Both the position numbers and the translations under genes were made by a program. From Gammaproteobacteria bacterium (ex Lamellibrachia satsuma) (GTDB lineage: Bacteria > Pseudomonadota > Gammaproteobacteria > Chromatiales > Chromatiaceae), in the NCBI GenBank assembly GCA_019623805.1, contig CP053680.1, positions 1,590,001-1,654,000 of the forward strand: a stretch of 64,000 nucleotides of DNA, in the 5' to 3' direction. Positions 1 through 9,782 of this stretch are shown piece by piece. How positions within the stretch are numbered: the stretch's first letter is position 1; every line of letters begins with the position of its first letter. The notes beneath the pieces were generated by a model. It was not told the DNA's origin and made no database searches. It saw nothing but the letters and a program-made list of their open reading frames with translations.

Positions 1-544
1 ATTTCAATGCCACAGAGTCGTAACCCTGAACCAGAGGGTAGAGAAATTCATGGATGGCTATTGGCTGTCCAGAAGTATAGCGCTTGTTGAAATCATCCCG
101 CTCCAACATTCTGGCCACCGTATGCTTGCCCGCCAACTGGATCATTTCAGCCGCACTCATCTCCCCCATCCAGGAGGAGTTGAAGACAATCGTGGTCTTC
201 TCAGGGTCGAGAATCTTGAATATCTGGTGCTCGTAGCTCTGGGCATTCTCCATGACCTGCTCCCGGGAGAGCGCGGGGCGCGTCACACTTTTACCCGTCG
301 GATCACCGATCATGGCGGTGAAGTCCCCGATCAGGAACAGCACCTCATGCCCCAGCTCCTGAAACTGACGCAGTTTATTGACCAGCACAGTATGCCCGAC
401 ATGCAGATCTGGCGCGGTGGGGTCGAATCCCGCCTTGACACGTAACGGCTTGCCTTTTGCGAGTTTTTTGACCAACTCATCCTGCGGCAAAATCTCATCA
501 GTGCCCCGCCGAATGATCTCCAGCGCCGAATTAACGTCCGTCAT
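1..544 (-). CDS. tyrS: Tyrosyl-tRNA synthetase, N-terminal part
   Basis: Attaches tyrosine to tRNA-Tyr in the cytoplasm. The minus-strand frame starts at an ATG ([14 protein letters not shown]) and runs off the window edge after about 181 residues, so only the N-terminal half is present. The class I signature is seen as DLHVGH within [14 protein letters not shown], followed by [17 protein letters not shown], which is typical of the TyrS subgroup related to E. coli TyrRS type 2 enzymes. It is divergent from the M23 peptidase gene. This divergent tyrS/peptidase/anmK arrangement is common in gammaproteobacteria. Confidence 0.93.
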   Translation of the reverse strand, partial: MTDVNSALEIIRRGTDEILPQDELVKKLAKGKPLRVKAGFDPTAPDLHVGHTVLVNKLRQFQELGHEVLFLIGDFTAMIGDPTGKSVTRPALSREQVMENAQSYEHQIFKILDPEKTTIVFNSSWMGEMSAAEMIQLAGKHTVARMLERDDFNKRYTSGQPIAIHEFLYPLVQGYDSVALK

Positions 545-706
545 CAATCTTTCCCCAAAAGTCATCAATGGGCGCACACTCTACTAAAAGCTCCCGAAGA
601 AATTAACTATTGCCTGTCGGGAACCACAAGAGCGCTTGCTTATCTATACTTATGTTTAGTATTTTTGTGGGATTCCCTACCGGCAGCAGTTGAGCCCAAA
701 AACCTG

Positions 707-2179
707 ATGAAAGACTTTAAATCCTATTCACTGGATAGAAAACCCTCACGTTTCCGTCAGCTATTGCGCGCCGGACTGGTCATTCTATTACTTCTGGCGA
801 TTGCTGCCGCAGGGGCACTGTTTCTGGATAACAGAAAAGATAACCCGGCCACCGCACCGATTCAACTTCCGACCAAGGCTGAACCCTCCCAGGAAAACGG
901 GCGGATAGTCGTGCCACTGGCACTGCCGGGGCAGTCACGTGAAGAGAGTCGCGCAGAACCTCAGGTCAGCCCTCCTCCCCTCGCAATGGCACCTGCTCCA
1001 TCAACCATCGATCCTCCCGTCAAGCCAGTGAGTGTCCCGTCAGAACCAGACCTGGAGTCCCATGCGACTGCATCCAAGTCCCAATGGATCTCCCGGAAGA
1101 TTCGTAGCGGGGACTCCCTCTCCAGCATCTTTAAAGAGAATGGGCTGAGCGCCAATCTACTACACCGCATCGTTAATTCCAGCGAGATGGCGAAAGAGCT
1201 GACCCGTATAAAACCCGGTGAGACACTGCGCCTGCAACTGGACGACAGCGGCAGTTTGCTTGCCTTGGCGCTTGACCACAATCGGGTGCAGAGCCTGCAT
1301 ATCAAATCCGATGGCGATTCCTTTCTCGCCAATGAAGAAAACAAACCCATTGAACACCGCACCGCGCATACGAGTGCAACCATCACCAACTCCCTCTATC
1401 TCAGCGCCCAGGACGCAGGACTTGCTGATGCCCTGATCATGGAGCTGGCAAATATCTTCGGCTGGGATATCGACTTCGCCCTGGAGATCCGCAGCGGCGA
1501 TCGTTTCAGCGTCATCTACCAGGAGGATTACCTTGAGGGAGATAAACTGAAAAACGGTCCCATTCTGGCTGCCGAATTCATCAATCAGGGACGCAGCTAC
1601 CGTGCACTGAGATATACGGATGAGACTGGCCACAGTGACTACTTCACCCCTGAAGGGCGCAGCATGCGCAAGGCCTTTCTGCGTGCTCCGGTCGATTTTC
1701 GGCGCATCTCCTCCCGCTTCACCGGCGAACGCTGGCACCCCGTGTTAGGTAAGAAACGTCCTCACCGTGGGGTCGACTACGCTGCAAAGACCGGCACACC
1801 GATTAAGGCAGCCGGGGATGGCAAGATCATACACAGAGGTAAGAAGGGAGGTTATGGCCGTACAGTTATCGTGCAGCACGGCCAACGCTACACAACCCTC
1901 TACGCCCACCTCTCCCGCTACAATAAGAAGGCAAAAAAAGGGAGCAAGGTTCGCCAGGGGCAGACTATTGGTTACGTCGGCAAGAGCGGTCTTGCCACCG
2001 GCCCCCATCTCCATTATGAGTTCAGGGTCAACGGCGTGCACCGCAATCCCCTGACCGTCAAACTTCCCGCCGCCCAGCCCATCGCAAAAAAATACGAAGC
2101 TAACTTTCAACTGAAGACTCAGCCACTGGTTTCCCAACTCGACACTCTGAACCGCACACTGCTCGCCAATGCCCGCTAA
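707..2179 (+). CDS. M23-family murein endopeptidase with LysM/OapA-like domain
   Basis: Probable periplasmic murein DD-endopeptidase of the MepM/Csd3 type that cuts peptidoglycan cross-links. The likely start is the ATG giving MKDFKSYSLDRK; an earlier in-frame ATG lies at 665. A membrane anchor follows at about residues 22-40. A proline-rich linker leads to a LysM/OapA-like domain (RKIRSGDSLSSIFKENG, about residues 130-185), a middle domain, and a C-terminal M23 domain. Zinc ligands are visible as HRGVD and HLHYEF, matching the HxxxD and HxH motifs. It overlaps anmK by 11 bases, so the pair is probably co-transcribed and joins wall cleavage with wall-sugar recycling. Confidence 0.9.
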   Translation: MKDFKSYSLDRKPSRFRQLLRAGLVILLLLAIAAAGALFLDNRKDNPATAPIQLPTKAEPSQENGRIVVPLALPGQSREESRAEPQVSPPPLAMAPAPSTIDPPVKPVSVPSEPDLESHATASKSQWISRKIRSGDSLSSIFKENGLSANLLHRIVNSSEMAKELTRIKPGETLRLQLDDSGSLLALALDHNRVQSLHIKSDGDSFLANEENKPIEHRTAHTSATITNSLYLSAQDAGLADALIMELANIFGWDIDFALEIRSGDRFSVIYQEDYLEGDKLKNGPILAAEFINQGRSYRALRYTDETGHSDYFTPEGRSMRKAFLRAPVDFRRISSRFTGERWHPVLGKKRPHRGVDYAAKTGTPIKAAGDGKIIHRGKKGGYGRTVIVQHGQRYTTLYAHLSRYNKKAKKGSKVRQGQTIGYVGKSGLATGPHLHYEFRVNGVHRNPLTVKLPAAQPIAKKYEANFQLKTQPLVSQLDTLNRTLLANAR

Positions 2180-3305
2180 GCAGGCCAACTATTATATAGG
2201 CCTCATGTCCGGCACCAGCATGGATGGTATCGACGCTGCCCTGGTTGAGTTGAAGCCTGACAGCGACCCCAGACTGATTGGCCACCACAGCCACCCATAT
2301 CCCCCGGAACTCCGCCGGAATCTATCAGCCCTCTGCCAACCCAGCGATAATGAGATCGACCGCCTCGGGGAGTTGGATATCCAGGTCGGCGAGGCCTTTG
2401 CCAAGGCAGCAGTGCGGTTAATCGAGAAGAATGACTGCCGCCGGGAGCAGATCAGAGCCATCGGCAGCCATGGACAGACACTGCGACACCGCCCCGGGGT
2501 CCAACACCCTTTTTCTCTGCAGATCGGCGATGCCAACACCATCGCACAGCGCACAGGCATCACTACTGTAGCCGACTTCCGGCGCCGTGACATGTCGGTT
2601 GGAGGGCAAGGCGCTCCACTCGTGCCTGCCTTTCATCAGGTGATATTCCAGAGCGGGGATAAGAACCGGGTCATCCTCAATATCGGCGGTATTGCCAACA
2701 TCACCTGGTTACCCGGCAATACTGCCGAACCGGTCACTGGATTCGACACAGGACCCGGCAATACTCTGCTGGATCACTGGATTGCCAGACACAGGCAACT
2801 CGATTTCGACAGTGATGGCGCCTGGGGTGAAACGGGCAAACTTATCCCGTCATTGCTGAACAAAATGATGGCAGACACCTATTTTCCCCGGTCTGCACCT
2901 AAAAGCACCGGCACTGAATATTTCAATCTTGACTGGATGAATTCGATGCTCGGGCATGATGCTGAGTCAGCCAACTGTGACGTGCAAGCCACACTGACAG
3001 AACTCACTGCTCTCAGCATAACGCGCGCCATTGACCAACACTACCCGGCGGCGGATCAACTGCTGGTTTGTGGCGGCGGGGTACATAACGGCTATCTGAT
3101 GGGCCGTCTCGCTGCAAACCTGCCTTCGATAGAGGTTTTCAGCACAGCAAAACTCTCCGTCGACCCGGACTGGATCGAGGCAATGGCATTTGCCTGGCTG
3201 GCACACAGAACACTGTTGGGACTACCAAGTAACCTGCCTTCAGTTACCGGCGCAAGGGAAGCTGTGGTGTTGGGGGGGATCTATCCTGCCAGACTTTCCA
3301 AATAG
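2169..3305 (+). CDS. anmK: Anhydro-N-acetylmuramic acid kinase
   Basis: Phosphorylates and opens 1,6-anhydro-MurNAc to give MurNAc-6-phosphate during peptidoglycan recycling. The 378-residue product has the family's usual length. It opens with the sugar-kinase phosphate loop GLMSGTSMDGIDAAL and contains IGSHGQTLRHRP, NIGGIANITWLP and GFDTGPGN, all hallmark AnmK segments. The start lies inside the end of the M23 peptidase gene, so translation is probably coupled. Confidence 0.95.
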   Translation: MPAKQANYYIGLMSGTSMDGIDAALVELKPDSDPRLIGHHSHPYPPELRRNLSALCQPSDNEIDRLGELDIQVGEAFAKAAVRLIEKNDCRREQIRAIGSHGQTLRHRPGVQHPFSLQIGDANTIAQRTGITTVADFRRRDMSVGGQGAPLVPAFHQVIFQSGDKNRVILNIGGIANITWLPGNTAEPVTGFDTGPGNTLLDHWIARHRQLDFDSDGAWGETGKLIPSLLNKMMADTYFPRSAPKSTGTEYFNLDWMNSMLGHDAESANCDVQATLTELTALSITRAIDQHYPAADQLLVCGGGVHNGYLMGRLAANLPSIEVFSTAKLSVDPDWIEAMAFAWLAHRTLLGLPSNLPSVTGAREAVVLGGIYPARLSK

Positions 3306-3339
3306 CGGAAAGCAGCACCGGCAGGCGGACTATCCTAAT

Positions 3340-3606
3340 TCAGCGGCGTTTGCCGCCACGGCCTTTTCTCGGCCGGTCTGGACCGACACGGATCATGCTG
3401 CCGTTGAATTCACTGCCATCAAGTGCTGCCATAGCCGCACGGGCCTCGTGCCCTTCCATGTCGATAGTGGCAAAGCCCTTACAATCACCAGAGAAGAGAT
3501 CCTTTACCAGTTTAAGAGAACGGACCACACCGTACTCTGAAAAGAGTGCTGTCAGGCTCTCTTCTGTGGTCGACCTGGGAAGACTGCGGACTGAAAGGGT
3601 AATCAA
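3340..3606 (-). CDS. RRM-type RNA-binding protein
   Basis: Small single-RRM protein that should bind single-stranded RNA. RNP2-like (LITLSVRSLP) and RNP1-like (CKGFATIDM) segments are present, with a basic tail ending RKGRGGKRR. The frame stays open up to an ATG at 3675, but the extra 23 residues look unlike the family. A TTG with AGAAGG about 9 bases upstream starts the protein just before RNP2, giving 88 residues; I prefer this start. It is convergent with anmK. Its RNA targets cannot be told from sequence. Confidence 0.8.
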   Translation of the reverse strand: MITLSVRSLPRSTTEESLTALFSEYGVVRSLKLVKDLFSGDCKGFATIDMEGHEARAAMAALDGSEFNGSMIRVGPDRPRKGRGGKRR

Positions 3607-3882
3607 TGTTTTTGACCTTCTGTAATGTGTCGACGAATAAGCCCGCGCACCCTGCGCCTGTCTTTCAAGATGCATCTGTGAGAAAACAGCAAATGTAGGG
3701 CGTTTCAGGTGGGACCAAGATCACGCGAACGAGTGAAGATATATCACCCCAGACTGAAATGCAAACCAGGAGATTGGAACAATAACCTGCTCACCGGCAA
3801 TAAAATTCAGAACACAGTTTGTTACTTTTTCCGCCAAAAAGGGCGCAAAAACACCACTTCATCCTTGACTGTCTACCTCAAA

Positions 3883-4236
3883 TCAAACAGAAAAGGATGA
3901 CCCACAACCGCAGGTAGTACTGGCATTCGGATTGCGAATGACGAACTGGGAACCTTGCAAACCCTCTGTGTAATCGATCTCAGCACCACCCAAGTACTGC
4001 ATACTCATGGGGTCGACCAGCAATGTCACGCCATCGGTTACGACCTTGGTGTCACCATCATTCTCGTTCTCATCGAAAGAGAACCCATACTGAAAACCGG
4101 AACAACCGCCGCCCTGAATATAGACTCGCAGCATCAGATCAGGCTTTCCCTCCTCCTCAATCAGTGCTGCAACCTTGGTTGCCGCAGACTGCGTAAATAC
4201 AAGGGGGGACTCGGTGGTAGCTTCTGCCGTACTCAT
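3883..4236 (-). CDS. erpA: Iron-sulfur cluster insertion protein ErpA
   Basis: A-type carrier that hands [Fe-S] clusters to respiratory and isoprenoid enzymes. The 117-residue product starts MSTAEATTE. It carries the three conserved cysteines of the family, one in [13 protein letters not shown] and two in the C-terminal [32 protein letters not shown] is typical of ErpA rather than IscA. It lies upstream of nothing in its own direction except the RRM gene. In gammaproteobacteria erpA commonly neighbours bactofilin, DUF6776 and argC genes, as here. Confidence 0.92.
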   Translation of the reverse strand: MSTAEATTESPLVFTQSAATKVAALIEEEGKPDLMLRVYIQGGGCSGFQYGFSFDENENDGDTKVVTDGVTLLVDPMSMQYLGGAEIDYTEGLQGSQFVIRNPNASTTCGCGSSFSV

Positions 4237-4344
4237 GATAAAAAACCTGTCTGGTGGGTCAAAAAGAATCAGACCATGCACAATATAAGCAAAATTATGC
4301 TTTTACCCAGAGTTTTAGTCAAGTATTCCCGGCACGACGAGGAA

Positions 4345-4776
4345 TCAGCCAGTCACCTCTGACTCAACCCCGGCATCAACACCATTGTCACCATCAAAAC
4401 CCAATTTACGCTGCTCCATATCCTGCGCATGCACGAGCTGCCCATTGACCTCGGCACCCATCGCCATCTCCAGCAGGTCGTAACAGACCGTTCCCGTGAC
4501 CCGGGATTTAGGCGCCAACTCCACCCGGTGGCCTGCATAGACATCTCCGATCACATTGCCGTTCAGCATGACATTGGCGACCCGCACATCCCCTTCGATG
4601 GAGCCATCTTCACTCAGGGTCAAGGTTGCCCTGTCATCTCCTTCTGCAGAGGAGACATTACCCTTGATCGCGCCGTCCACATGCAGCCCACCGGAAAATA
4701 GAATATCACCCCGAATCTGGGTCTCCTTGCCGATAACTGTTGTAATCTTCGGCGCGCGGAATCGCTTCTTTCTCAT
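4345..4776 (-). CDS. Bactofilin-family polymer-forming protein
   Basis: Cytoskeletal bactofilin predicted to polymerise through a right-handed beta-helix at the inner membrane. The core (VIGKETQIRGDILFSGGLHVDGAIKGNV ... VTGTVCYDLLEM) shows the short glycine-turn repeats of the family. Two starts are possible; the internal ATG (MRKKRFRAPK) has GAGG 7 bases upstream and is preferred over the ATG 12 bases earlier. It is followed by erpA and preceded by the DUF6776 gene in the same direction. Confidence 0.85.
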   Translation of the reverse strand: MRKKRFRAPKITTVIGKETQIRGDILFSGGLHVDGAIKGNVSSAEGDDRATLTLSEDGSIEGDVRVANVMLNGNVIGDVYAGHRVELAPKSRVTGTVCYDLLEMAMGAEVNGQLVHAQDMEQRKLGFDGDNGVDAGVESEVTG

Positions 4777-4803
4777 GCCAATCCTCATCTGCTATGTTTC
4801 CTG

Positions 4804-5526
4804 TCAGGCCTGCGGTGACCATTCGTAAGTTTCAGTCACCGGCGCCAGTTTCTTGTTGGTCGGTTTGACTTCAATAGTCAAACTGGCGGGTTTAAAGTCG
4901 TCCGGAAGTTTCAATTTACCTTCCACATTCTGAAAATAGCGAAAACGCATCTTGATGCTCGGTGTCTTGTCTTCCGTCAGTTCTTCGAGGCCAAAAGTCT
5001 TTGCCTTCCCGTCCGGCTGCAGGCCTTCAACTCGAATATGAATCCGTCCCTTGGCCACCGGGCCACTTTTCAACACCTGACTGACAGAAAACTTAACCAG
5101 GAACTGCCCGCTTTCAAGGCCGGGTTCCAGTTTGTAATTCTGGATCCTCAAACCCTCTTTTTTTGTATCCGTTGAGACGATGCCCCGAAGAAAGACCAGC
5201 TCCTCCTCCATCTTCAGACGTTCGTCCTGAAATTGCTTGATCTGCTCCCTGACTGCCTGCATAGCCTCACGATCCACCTTCGCAACCTGCTCCGCCATGG
5301 TCAGCTTGCGGCGCAGCTCACCCCTTTCGACCTTCAACTCATTCAAAGAATCATTCAGACCGGCGCGATCAATAGCCTGGATACCTTTCGGCCGCGCCTG
5401 CCCCTGCTGAAATCCCAACCAGGCCGCCGCCAATACCAGCAGCAGAACAAAGAACAGGCGCAACCATCGTCCACGCCCGCCAGGAACAACGATCTTTGGA
5501 ACCTGGTATCGCTTAAGTGAAATCAT
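4804..5526 (-). CDS. DUF6776-type single-pass membrane protein
   Basis: A 240-residue protein of unknown function. It has a basic N-terminus, one membrane helix at about residues 25-42 (LRLFFVLLLVLAAAWLGF), a coiled-coil stretch at about 55-110 rich in Glu, Lys and Leu, and a beta-rich C-terminal domain presumably in the periplasm. The layout matches the DUF6776 family found beside bactofilin genes in gammaproteobacteria. The neighbouring bactofilin suggests a cell-envelope scaffold role, but this is inference. Confidence 0.7.
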   Translation of the reverse strand: MISLKRYQVPKIVVPGGRGRWLRLFFVLLLVLAAAWLGFQQGQARPKGIQAIDRAGLNDSLNELKVERGELRRKLTMAEQVAKVDREAMQAVREQIKQFQDERLKMEEELVFLRGIVSTDTKKEGLRIQNYKLEPGLESGQFLVKFSVSQVLKSGPVAKGRIHIRVEGLQPDGKAKTFGLEELTEDKTPSIKMRFRYFQNVEGKLKLPDDFKPASLTIEVKPTNKKLAPVTETYEWSPQA

Positions 5527-5540
5527 TCAGCACTCTGTTC

Positions 5541-6572
5541 TCAAGGCAATAGGGCCACTTGGTCCAGCGCAGTATTCTCGGCCAGCCCGAACATCAGATT
5601 CATATTCTGCACCGCCTGGCCGGCAGCACCCTTCACCAGATTATCGATGACCGAGGTCACTACCACCACATCACCATCCAGCGGCCGGTGCACCGCGACC
5701 CGGCAGTGGTTGATGCCGCGCACACTACGGGTCTCCGGATGTGAACCTCTAGGCATGACATCCACGAACGGTTCATCACGATAGCGATCTTCAAACAGCG
5801 CCTGCAGATCCCTGTCTGTCGGTTTCAGCCGGGCATAGAGTGTCGCCTCGATACCCCTGATCATTGGCACCAGGTGGGGCACGAAAGTCAGACCGACATC
5901 CCGCTCGGCTGCCCGGGAAAGTGTTTGGCGAATCTCCGGCTGGTGACGATGCCCTGGAATGGCATACGCCTTGAAGCTCTCACCTGTCTCACCCATCAGG
6001 GCAGGCACACTCGCTTTACGGCCCGCGCCACTGACACCGGACTTGGTATCCGCAACCAGATAATCCAGGTCGATCAACCCCTGCTCGACCAAAGGCAGGA
6101 AACCCAATGCCACTGCAGTAGGATAGCAGCCGGGATTCGCCACCAGGCGTGCCTGCTTCACAGCTTCGCGATTGATCTCCGGCAGACCATACACAGCTTC
6201 AGGCAGACGCTCGGGGCAGGCGTGATCCATGCCGTACCAGTGCTCCCATACCGACTGATCGGTGATCCGGAAGTCCGCGGCCAGATCGATCACCTTGACC
6301 CCCGCATCCAGCAGTTCCGGCACCTGACGCATGGCAATACCGTTGGGCGTGGCGAAAAAGACCAGATCACAACCCTGCAGGGTAGCAGGCTCCGGCTCAA
6401 CAAAGACAAGGTCTACATGTTCGCGCAGACTGGGAAACATATCCGCTACCGGACGCCCCGCCTCGGAACGGGAGGTAATAGTCACCAGGTCGCACTCTGG
6501 ATGTTTCGCCAACAGACGCAGCAGTTCCACGCCCGTATAGCCGGTACCACCGACGATTCCCACTCTGATCAT
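5541..6572 (-). CDS. argC: N-acetyl-gamma-glutamyl-phosphate reductase
   Basis: Third step of arginine synthesis: NADPH-dependent reduction of N-acetylglutamyl phosphate to the semialdehyde. At 343 residues it is of normal length. The N-terminal Rossmann motif is [17 protein letters not shown], and the catalytic cysteine lies in [25 protein letters not shown] is also characteristic. It ends 14 bases before the DUF6776 gene and is divergent from the DUF4126 gene. Confidence 0.96.
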   Translation of the reverse strand: MIRVGIVGGTGYTGVELLRLLAKHPECDLVTITSRSEAGRPVADMFPSLREHVDLVFVEPEPATLQGCDLVFFATPNGIAMRQVPELLDAGVKVIDLAADFRITDQSVWEHWYGMDHACPERLPEAVYGLPEINREAVKQARLVANPGCYPTAVALGFLPLVEQGLIDLDYLVADTKSGVSGAGRKASVPALMGETGESFKAYAIPGHRHQPEIRQTLSRAAERDVGLTFVPHLVPMIRGIEATLYARLKPTDRDLQALFEDRYRDEPFVDVMPRGSHPETRSVRGINHCRVAVHRPLDGDVVVVTSVIDNLVKGAAGQAVQNMNLMFGLAENTALDQVALLP

Positions 6573-6760
6573 CGCTCTCGAATCCTTAACACTTCATCTT
6601 CAAAACGAACGATCAATAATACGGACAGAATCTGGAAAGCGGAAGTGAAACGTCCCGTGAAAGACGGAATACGCCAAAAAGGTAAAAATCACACAAACAG
6701 ACTGGAAACTGTCAGCAATGACCCTAATATTATAGTGGAAGCAAGCATCAAGGATAAGCT
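6573..6760. other. Divergent intergenic region, argC / DUF4126 gene
   Basis: A 188-base space between two divergent genes that must hold both promoters. AT-rich stretches are present near both ends, but I see no box strong enough to place a promoter and no hairpin. Confidence 0.5.
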
Positions 6761-7447
6761 ATGGATACCGTCGAAACACTGGCCCTGACGCTCGGGGCAG
6801 GCTGGGCCGCTGGCCTCAATCTCTATGCAGCCGTCTTCATGCTGGGTTATATGGGCGCCACCGGAAATGTCGATCTCCCACCGGGGTTGGAGGTACTCTC
6901 CGACCCGATGGTGATGACGGCTGCGGGCATCATGTACTGCGTCGAATTCTTTGCCGACAAAACCCCCGGTGTTGATACGGGCTGGGACGCTATCCATACA
7001 TTCATCCGAATTCCGGCAGGTGCGATACTGGCTGCCGGCGCAGTCAGTGGCCTGGGGGTCAGCGAGGCCGCCGAGTTTGCTGCATTTCTGGTCGGGGGCA
7101 CTATGGCTGCCGGCAGTCATCTCACCAAAACAGGTTCCCGCATCCTGATCAACACATCGCCGGAACCCGTAACAAACTGGACCGCATCCGTGGCTGAGGA
7201 TGTTGCAGTCATCGGCGGACTATGGGCAGCGCTGCACTACCCTATCGCCTTTCTTATTTTGTTGGGGGTCTTCCTGCTGCTGGTTATCTGGCTGCTGCCG
7301 AAGATCTGGCGTGCACTGAAACGTCTGTTTCACCGCATTAGAGCGTTTTTCAGTGGCAGAAAAAACGCTTCAGCACCAGCTGGCGGCAGCCGCAAAGACA
7401 TCCTGAAGTCGCTCTATCAGGACGCCGGGGGGAAACCGAAAGAGTAG
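6761..7447 (+). CDS. DUF4126-family integral membrane protein
   Basis: A 228-residue inner-membrane protein of unknown function. It opens with glycine/alanine-rich helices (LALTLGAGWAAGLNLYAAVFMLGY) and has further hydrophobic segments around residues 85-110 and 150-185. The tail is basic and soluble. The pattern, including the paired GxxxG-like segments, matches DUF4126. It is convergent with the amine-oxidase-like gene, with one base between the two stops. Confidence 0.75.
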   Translation: MDTVETLALTLGAGWAAGLNLYAAVFMLGYMGATGNVDLPPGLEVLSDPMVMTAAGIMYCVEFFADKTPGVDTGWDAIHTFIRIPAGAILAAGAVSGLGVSEAAEFAAFLVGGTMAAGSHLTKTGSRILINTSPEPVTNWTASVAEDVAVIGGLWAALHYPIAFLILLGVFLLLVIWLLPKIWRALKRLFHRIRAFFSGRKNASAPAGGSRKDILKSLYQDAGGKPKE

Positions 7448-7448
7448 C

Positions 7449-8651
7449 TCAAGCGGGAAAAAGCCTGCCAAACTCCGTTGCAGATCGCACCAGGCTATCT
7501 TCGATGGAGACGCCACTGAACCAGTTGCCGGTCAATGCCAGCGGCTGGTCCAGGAGCATCCGGTCGATCGATGTGATGCGCTCCCCATGCCCCAGCCTGA
7601 GTGCAGGCAGACGATTGGTTTTGGAAATTGTTGCCAACAGGTCTTGCTCAGCAAGCCCAAGCACGGCACGTATACGCTCAAGCTGCCCAGCCTCGTCGAG
7701 CCGTCCGGGGCGAAAGTGGAAGGTAAAGCCTCGATAACGGTTATCTGGAACTGAATCGCGGGATAACGCCGAATAGAAATCATCATCCTGACCAATGATG
7801 CCCGATACCGGCTCCAGCGACAGCTTCTCAGCCTCGAAAAATACGGAGACGCTTTCGATATCCACCATGCCGACCTGGGACAACAACACCGCAAGCTCAG
7901 AATTTACCGATTGAAGCAGGGTTGCCGCGATATCCGGCGCCACAGCCAAGGCCAGACGTTGCGCCTCTATCTCACTGCCATCGCTTAATTTAAGCAGATA
8001 ACCACTTTCGAGCCGATCCAACCCCACAACCGATATTCCCGTGCGGATCTCAAGACCGGACTGAGCGGCGATAACGCCAGCAAACTGCTGAATGCCTCCG
8101 ACGACGGTATAGCTGCGCAGGATCTCCTTGCGTCGTGGCTTTTTGCGAAACAGCGCGTCGGCAGGAAACTCCGCCGAGGGCTGACAGGTAACCGCGTCCA
8201 GGGCCGGGCCAATCACCTTCTGGAAATTTTGCTCGCCAATGATTCCGCCAAAATACTCCTTAACCGTGTGGCCCGCCTTTTTCGACCTGAACAACCGGGG
8301 CAGCACACCCAACAACTCGGTCAGTTTCAGCTGCGAGGGAATACTTTTCAGGCCAGCGGGCGTCAGCAAACGATAGGGGAGTTTCTCTTTTTTAAGCAGT
8401 GACTCAAGCTGGCCGGTATCCTCCAGCATCTGCAGCAGGTTTCCGTAGCTGTTATAGCAGGTGTGGGCGCCGAGTTCCGTCCAGAATTCTCCTTCAGGCG
8501 TTTCAAAGCAGTGACTGTGCAGACAGCCGCCGACCTGTTCCGATGCCTCCAGCACAAGAGGCTGAATGCCCTGTTTGAGGGACATATGCGCAAAACCAAG
8601 CCCGCTGATACCCGCACCAACCACAGCAAGTTCAACCACTTTCTGATTCAT
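7449..8651 (-). CDS. FAD-dependent protoporphyrinogen-oxidase-like protein
   Basis: Flavin amine-oxidase-fold enzyme, most like HemY-type protoporphyrinogen/coproporphyrinogen oxidases. The FAD-binding motif is AVVGAGISGLGFAHMSL with EASEQVGGCLHS after it. The C-terminus carries LTGNWFSGVSIEDSLVRSATEFGRL, resembling the closing FAD contact of that family. At 400 residues it is slightly short for HemY, and related desaturases share the fold, so the substrate is uncertain. hemL lies 2.8 kb away in another transcription unit, which fits but does not prove a haem role. Confidence 0.65.
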   Translation of the reverse strand: MNQKVVELAVVGAGISGLGFAHMSLKQGIQPLVLEASEQVGGCLHSHCFETPEGEFWTELGAHTCYNSYGNLLQMLEDTGQLESLLKKEKLPYRLLTPAGLKSIPSQLKLTELLGVLPRLFRSKKAGHTVKEYFGGIIGEQNFQKVIGPALDAVTCQPSAEFPADALFRKKPRRKEILRSYTVVGGIQQFAGVIAAQSGLEIRTGISVVGLDRLESGYLLKLSDGSEIEAQRLALAVAPDIAATLLQSVNSELAVLLSQVGMVDIESVSVFFEAEKLSLEPVSGIIGQDDDFYSALSRDSVPDNRYRGFTFHFRPGRLDEAGQLERIRAVLGLAEQDLLATISKTNRLPALRLGHGERITSIDRMLLDQPLALTGNWFSGVSIEDSLVRSATEFGRLFPA

Positions 8652-8717
8652 CTCCGATCCACCTCAGCACCTTGGCAATAGTTTACGGCCCACAGCGACT
8701 CAACCTGGCAGGCACAA

Positions 8718-8751
8718 AAAACCGCGGAGTGGCAACACCATCCGCGGTTAT
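8718..8751 (-). terminator. Rho-independent terminator of the A-type carrier gene
   Basis: Perfect 9-base stem AACCGCGGA / TCCGCGGTT with a 12-base loop. Read on the minus strand it is followed by a run of six T, as expected for the end of the upstream iscA-like transcript. It lies 26 bases after that gene's stop. Confidence 0.85.
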
Positions 8752-8776
8752 TTTGTATTCTCGAAAAGGGGTCGGA

Positions 8777-9151
8777 TCAGCCGCAGCCACCACCCTGGGA
8801 GGAACCACAGGAACCACAACCCCCACCACCGTCAACCGGCTGGAGATTATTGAATACGAAGCTGGCATTGCCGTCGCCACGATCCACGAAGTCGATCTCA
8901 ACACCACGCAGATACTGCATTGTGCCGTCATCGACAATCACTTTAAAACCTTCACAGGCGAGTATACCGTCATTGGCATTGATCGCGTCGCTGAAAGTCA
9001 TTCCGAAGCTGACACCACTGCAACCACCTGGGGTTGCATACACCCGTACGCCTTCAATGTTGTCTTCAACCTGCTGAAACAGCTCAACCATTTTAGTCTG
9101 GGCCATCTCAGTCAGGGTCAGGTCACTCTCGGTCAGTGCAGTACCACTCAT
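8777..9151 (-). CDS. HesB/IscA-family iron-sulfur carrier with cysteine-rich tail
   Basis: A second A-type Fe-S carrier (124 residues). The core has TPGGCSGVSFGMTF and VDDGTMQYLRGVEIDFV, which align with ErpA/IscA. The usual C-terminal CxC pair is embedded in an unusual glycine/cysteine tail, GGGGCGSCGSSQGGGCG, with three cysteines. It stands alone, with its own terminator, so it is not part of an isc or suf operon. Specific partners are unknown. Confidence 0.8.
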   Translation of the reverse strand: MSGTALTESDLTLTEMAQTKMVELFQQVEDNIEGVRVYATPGGCSGVSFGMTFSDAINANDGILACEGFKVIVDDGTMQYLRGVEIDFVDRGDGNASFVFNNLQPVDGGGGCGSCGSSQGGGCG

Positions 9152-9305
9152 CCCGATTTCTCCAATAAATCATCTGATAAAGGCTACGTATGTTAGCAAA
9201 AGATTATACAAAGAACCACTAAACCCAGCTTTTTAGAAGGTATTACGGAATAGATTTCCCCCACCACTGAATCCCCAGTTGGCTGGAGTCAGCCAGGAAG
9301 ACGGA

Positions 9306-9782
9306 TTATAGATCGAGCTGATTGCGGGCCTTGAGCTCGTAGAGATGCCGTTCAGCATCCACCAAGTGTTGCCCCCAATGCAGATGGTAACCTTTTCGCC
9401 ACCCTTCGATGGCCAGATCCGGCTCCCCCTCCATCACCTTCAGGCCATGCTTGAGTTCACAGTAGATGTCGGTCAGGTCATCTGCGAGGCTGCCACTCAT
9501 GCTTTGGCCATCCTCAGCCACATCAAACTCCATCCAATAGCCATCGCGTTCACCCAGCAGCTGACGCAGATAGGAGTAGAGCTCAAAACGGGCATCCAGA
9601 TCGGCAAAAACATAGTGTCCATCGTCTTCATCCGGCTGCTCTATCGATGAAACCGCAGCATGCAGACGGGGCAGAAGACTCGCGACCTCATGCAGCCATT
9701 TCTCATCGCCATCCTGCAGACGATCGACCAACTCGCAAAAATTGCGGGCTACGTCTGTCAAATTTTGCTGATGTGGACTCAT
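9306..9782 (-). CDS. DUF5063-like cytoplasmic protein
   Basis: A 158-residue acidic, probably helical protein (MSPHQQNLTDVARNFCELV...). The segment FADLDARFELYSYLRQLLG and the ending HWGQHLVDAERHLYEL resemble DUF5063, a family without known function. The chosen ATG follows a possible earlier in-frame ATG at 9824, which would add an atypical 14-residue arginine-rich lead. No signal peptide or membrane segment is present. Confidence 0.65.
   Translation of the reverse strand: MSPHQQNLTDVARNFCELVDRLQDGDEKWLHEVASLLPRLHAAVSSIEQPDEDDGHYVFADLDARFELYSYLRQLLGERDGYWMEFDVAEDGQSMSGSLADDLTDIYCELKHGLKVMEGEPDLAIEGWRKGYHLHWGQHLVDAERHLYELKARNQLDL

Noticed and set aside
410..440. GGTCGAATCC-like tRNA T-arm signal
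   Set aside because: It lies inside tyrS ([10 protein letters not shown] region) and no cloverleaf could be built around it.
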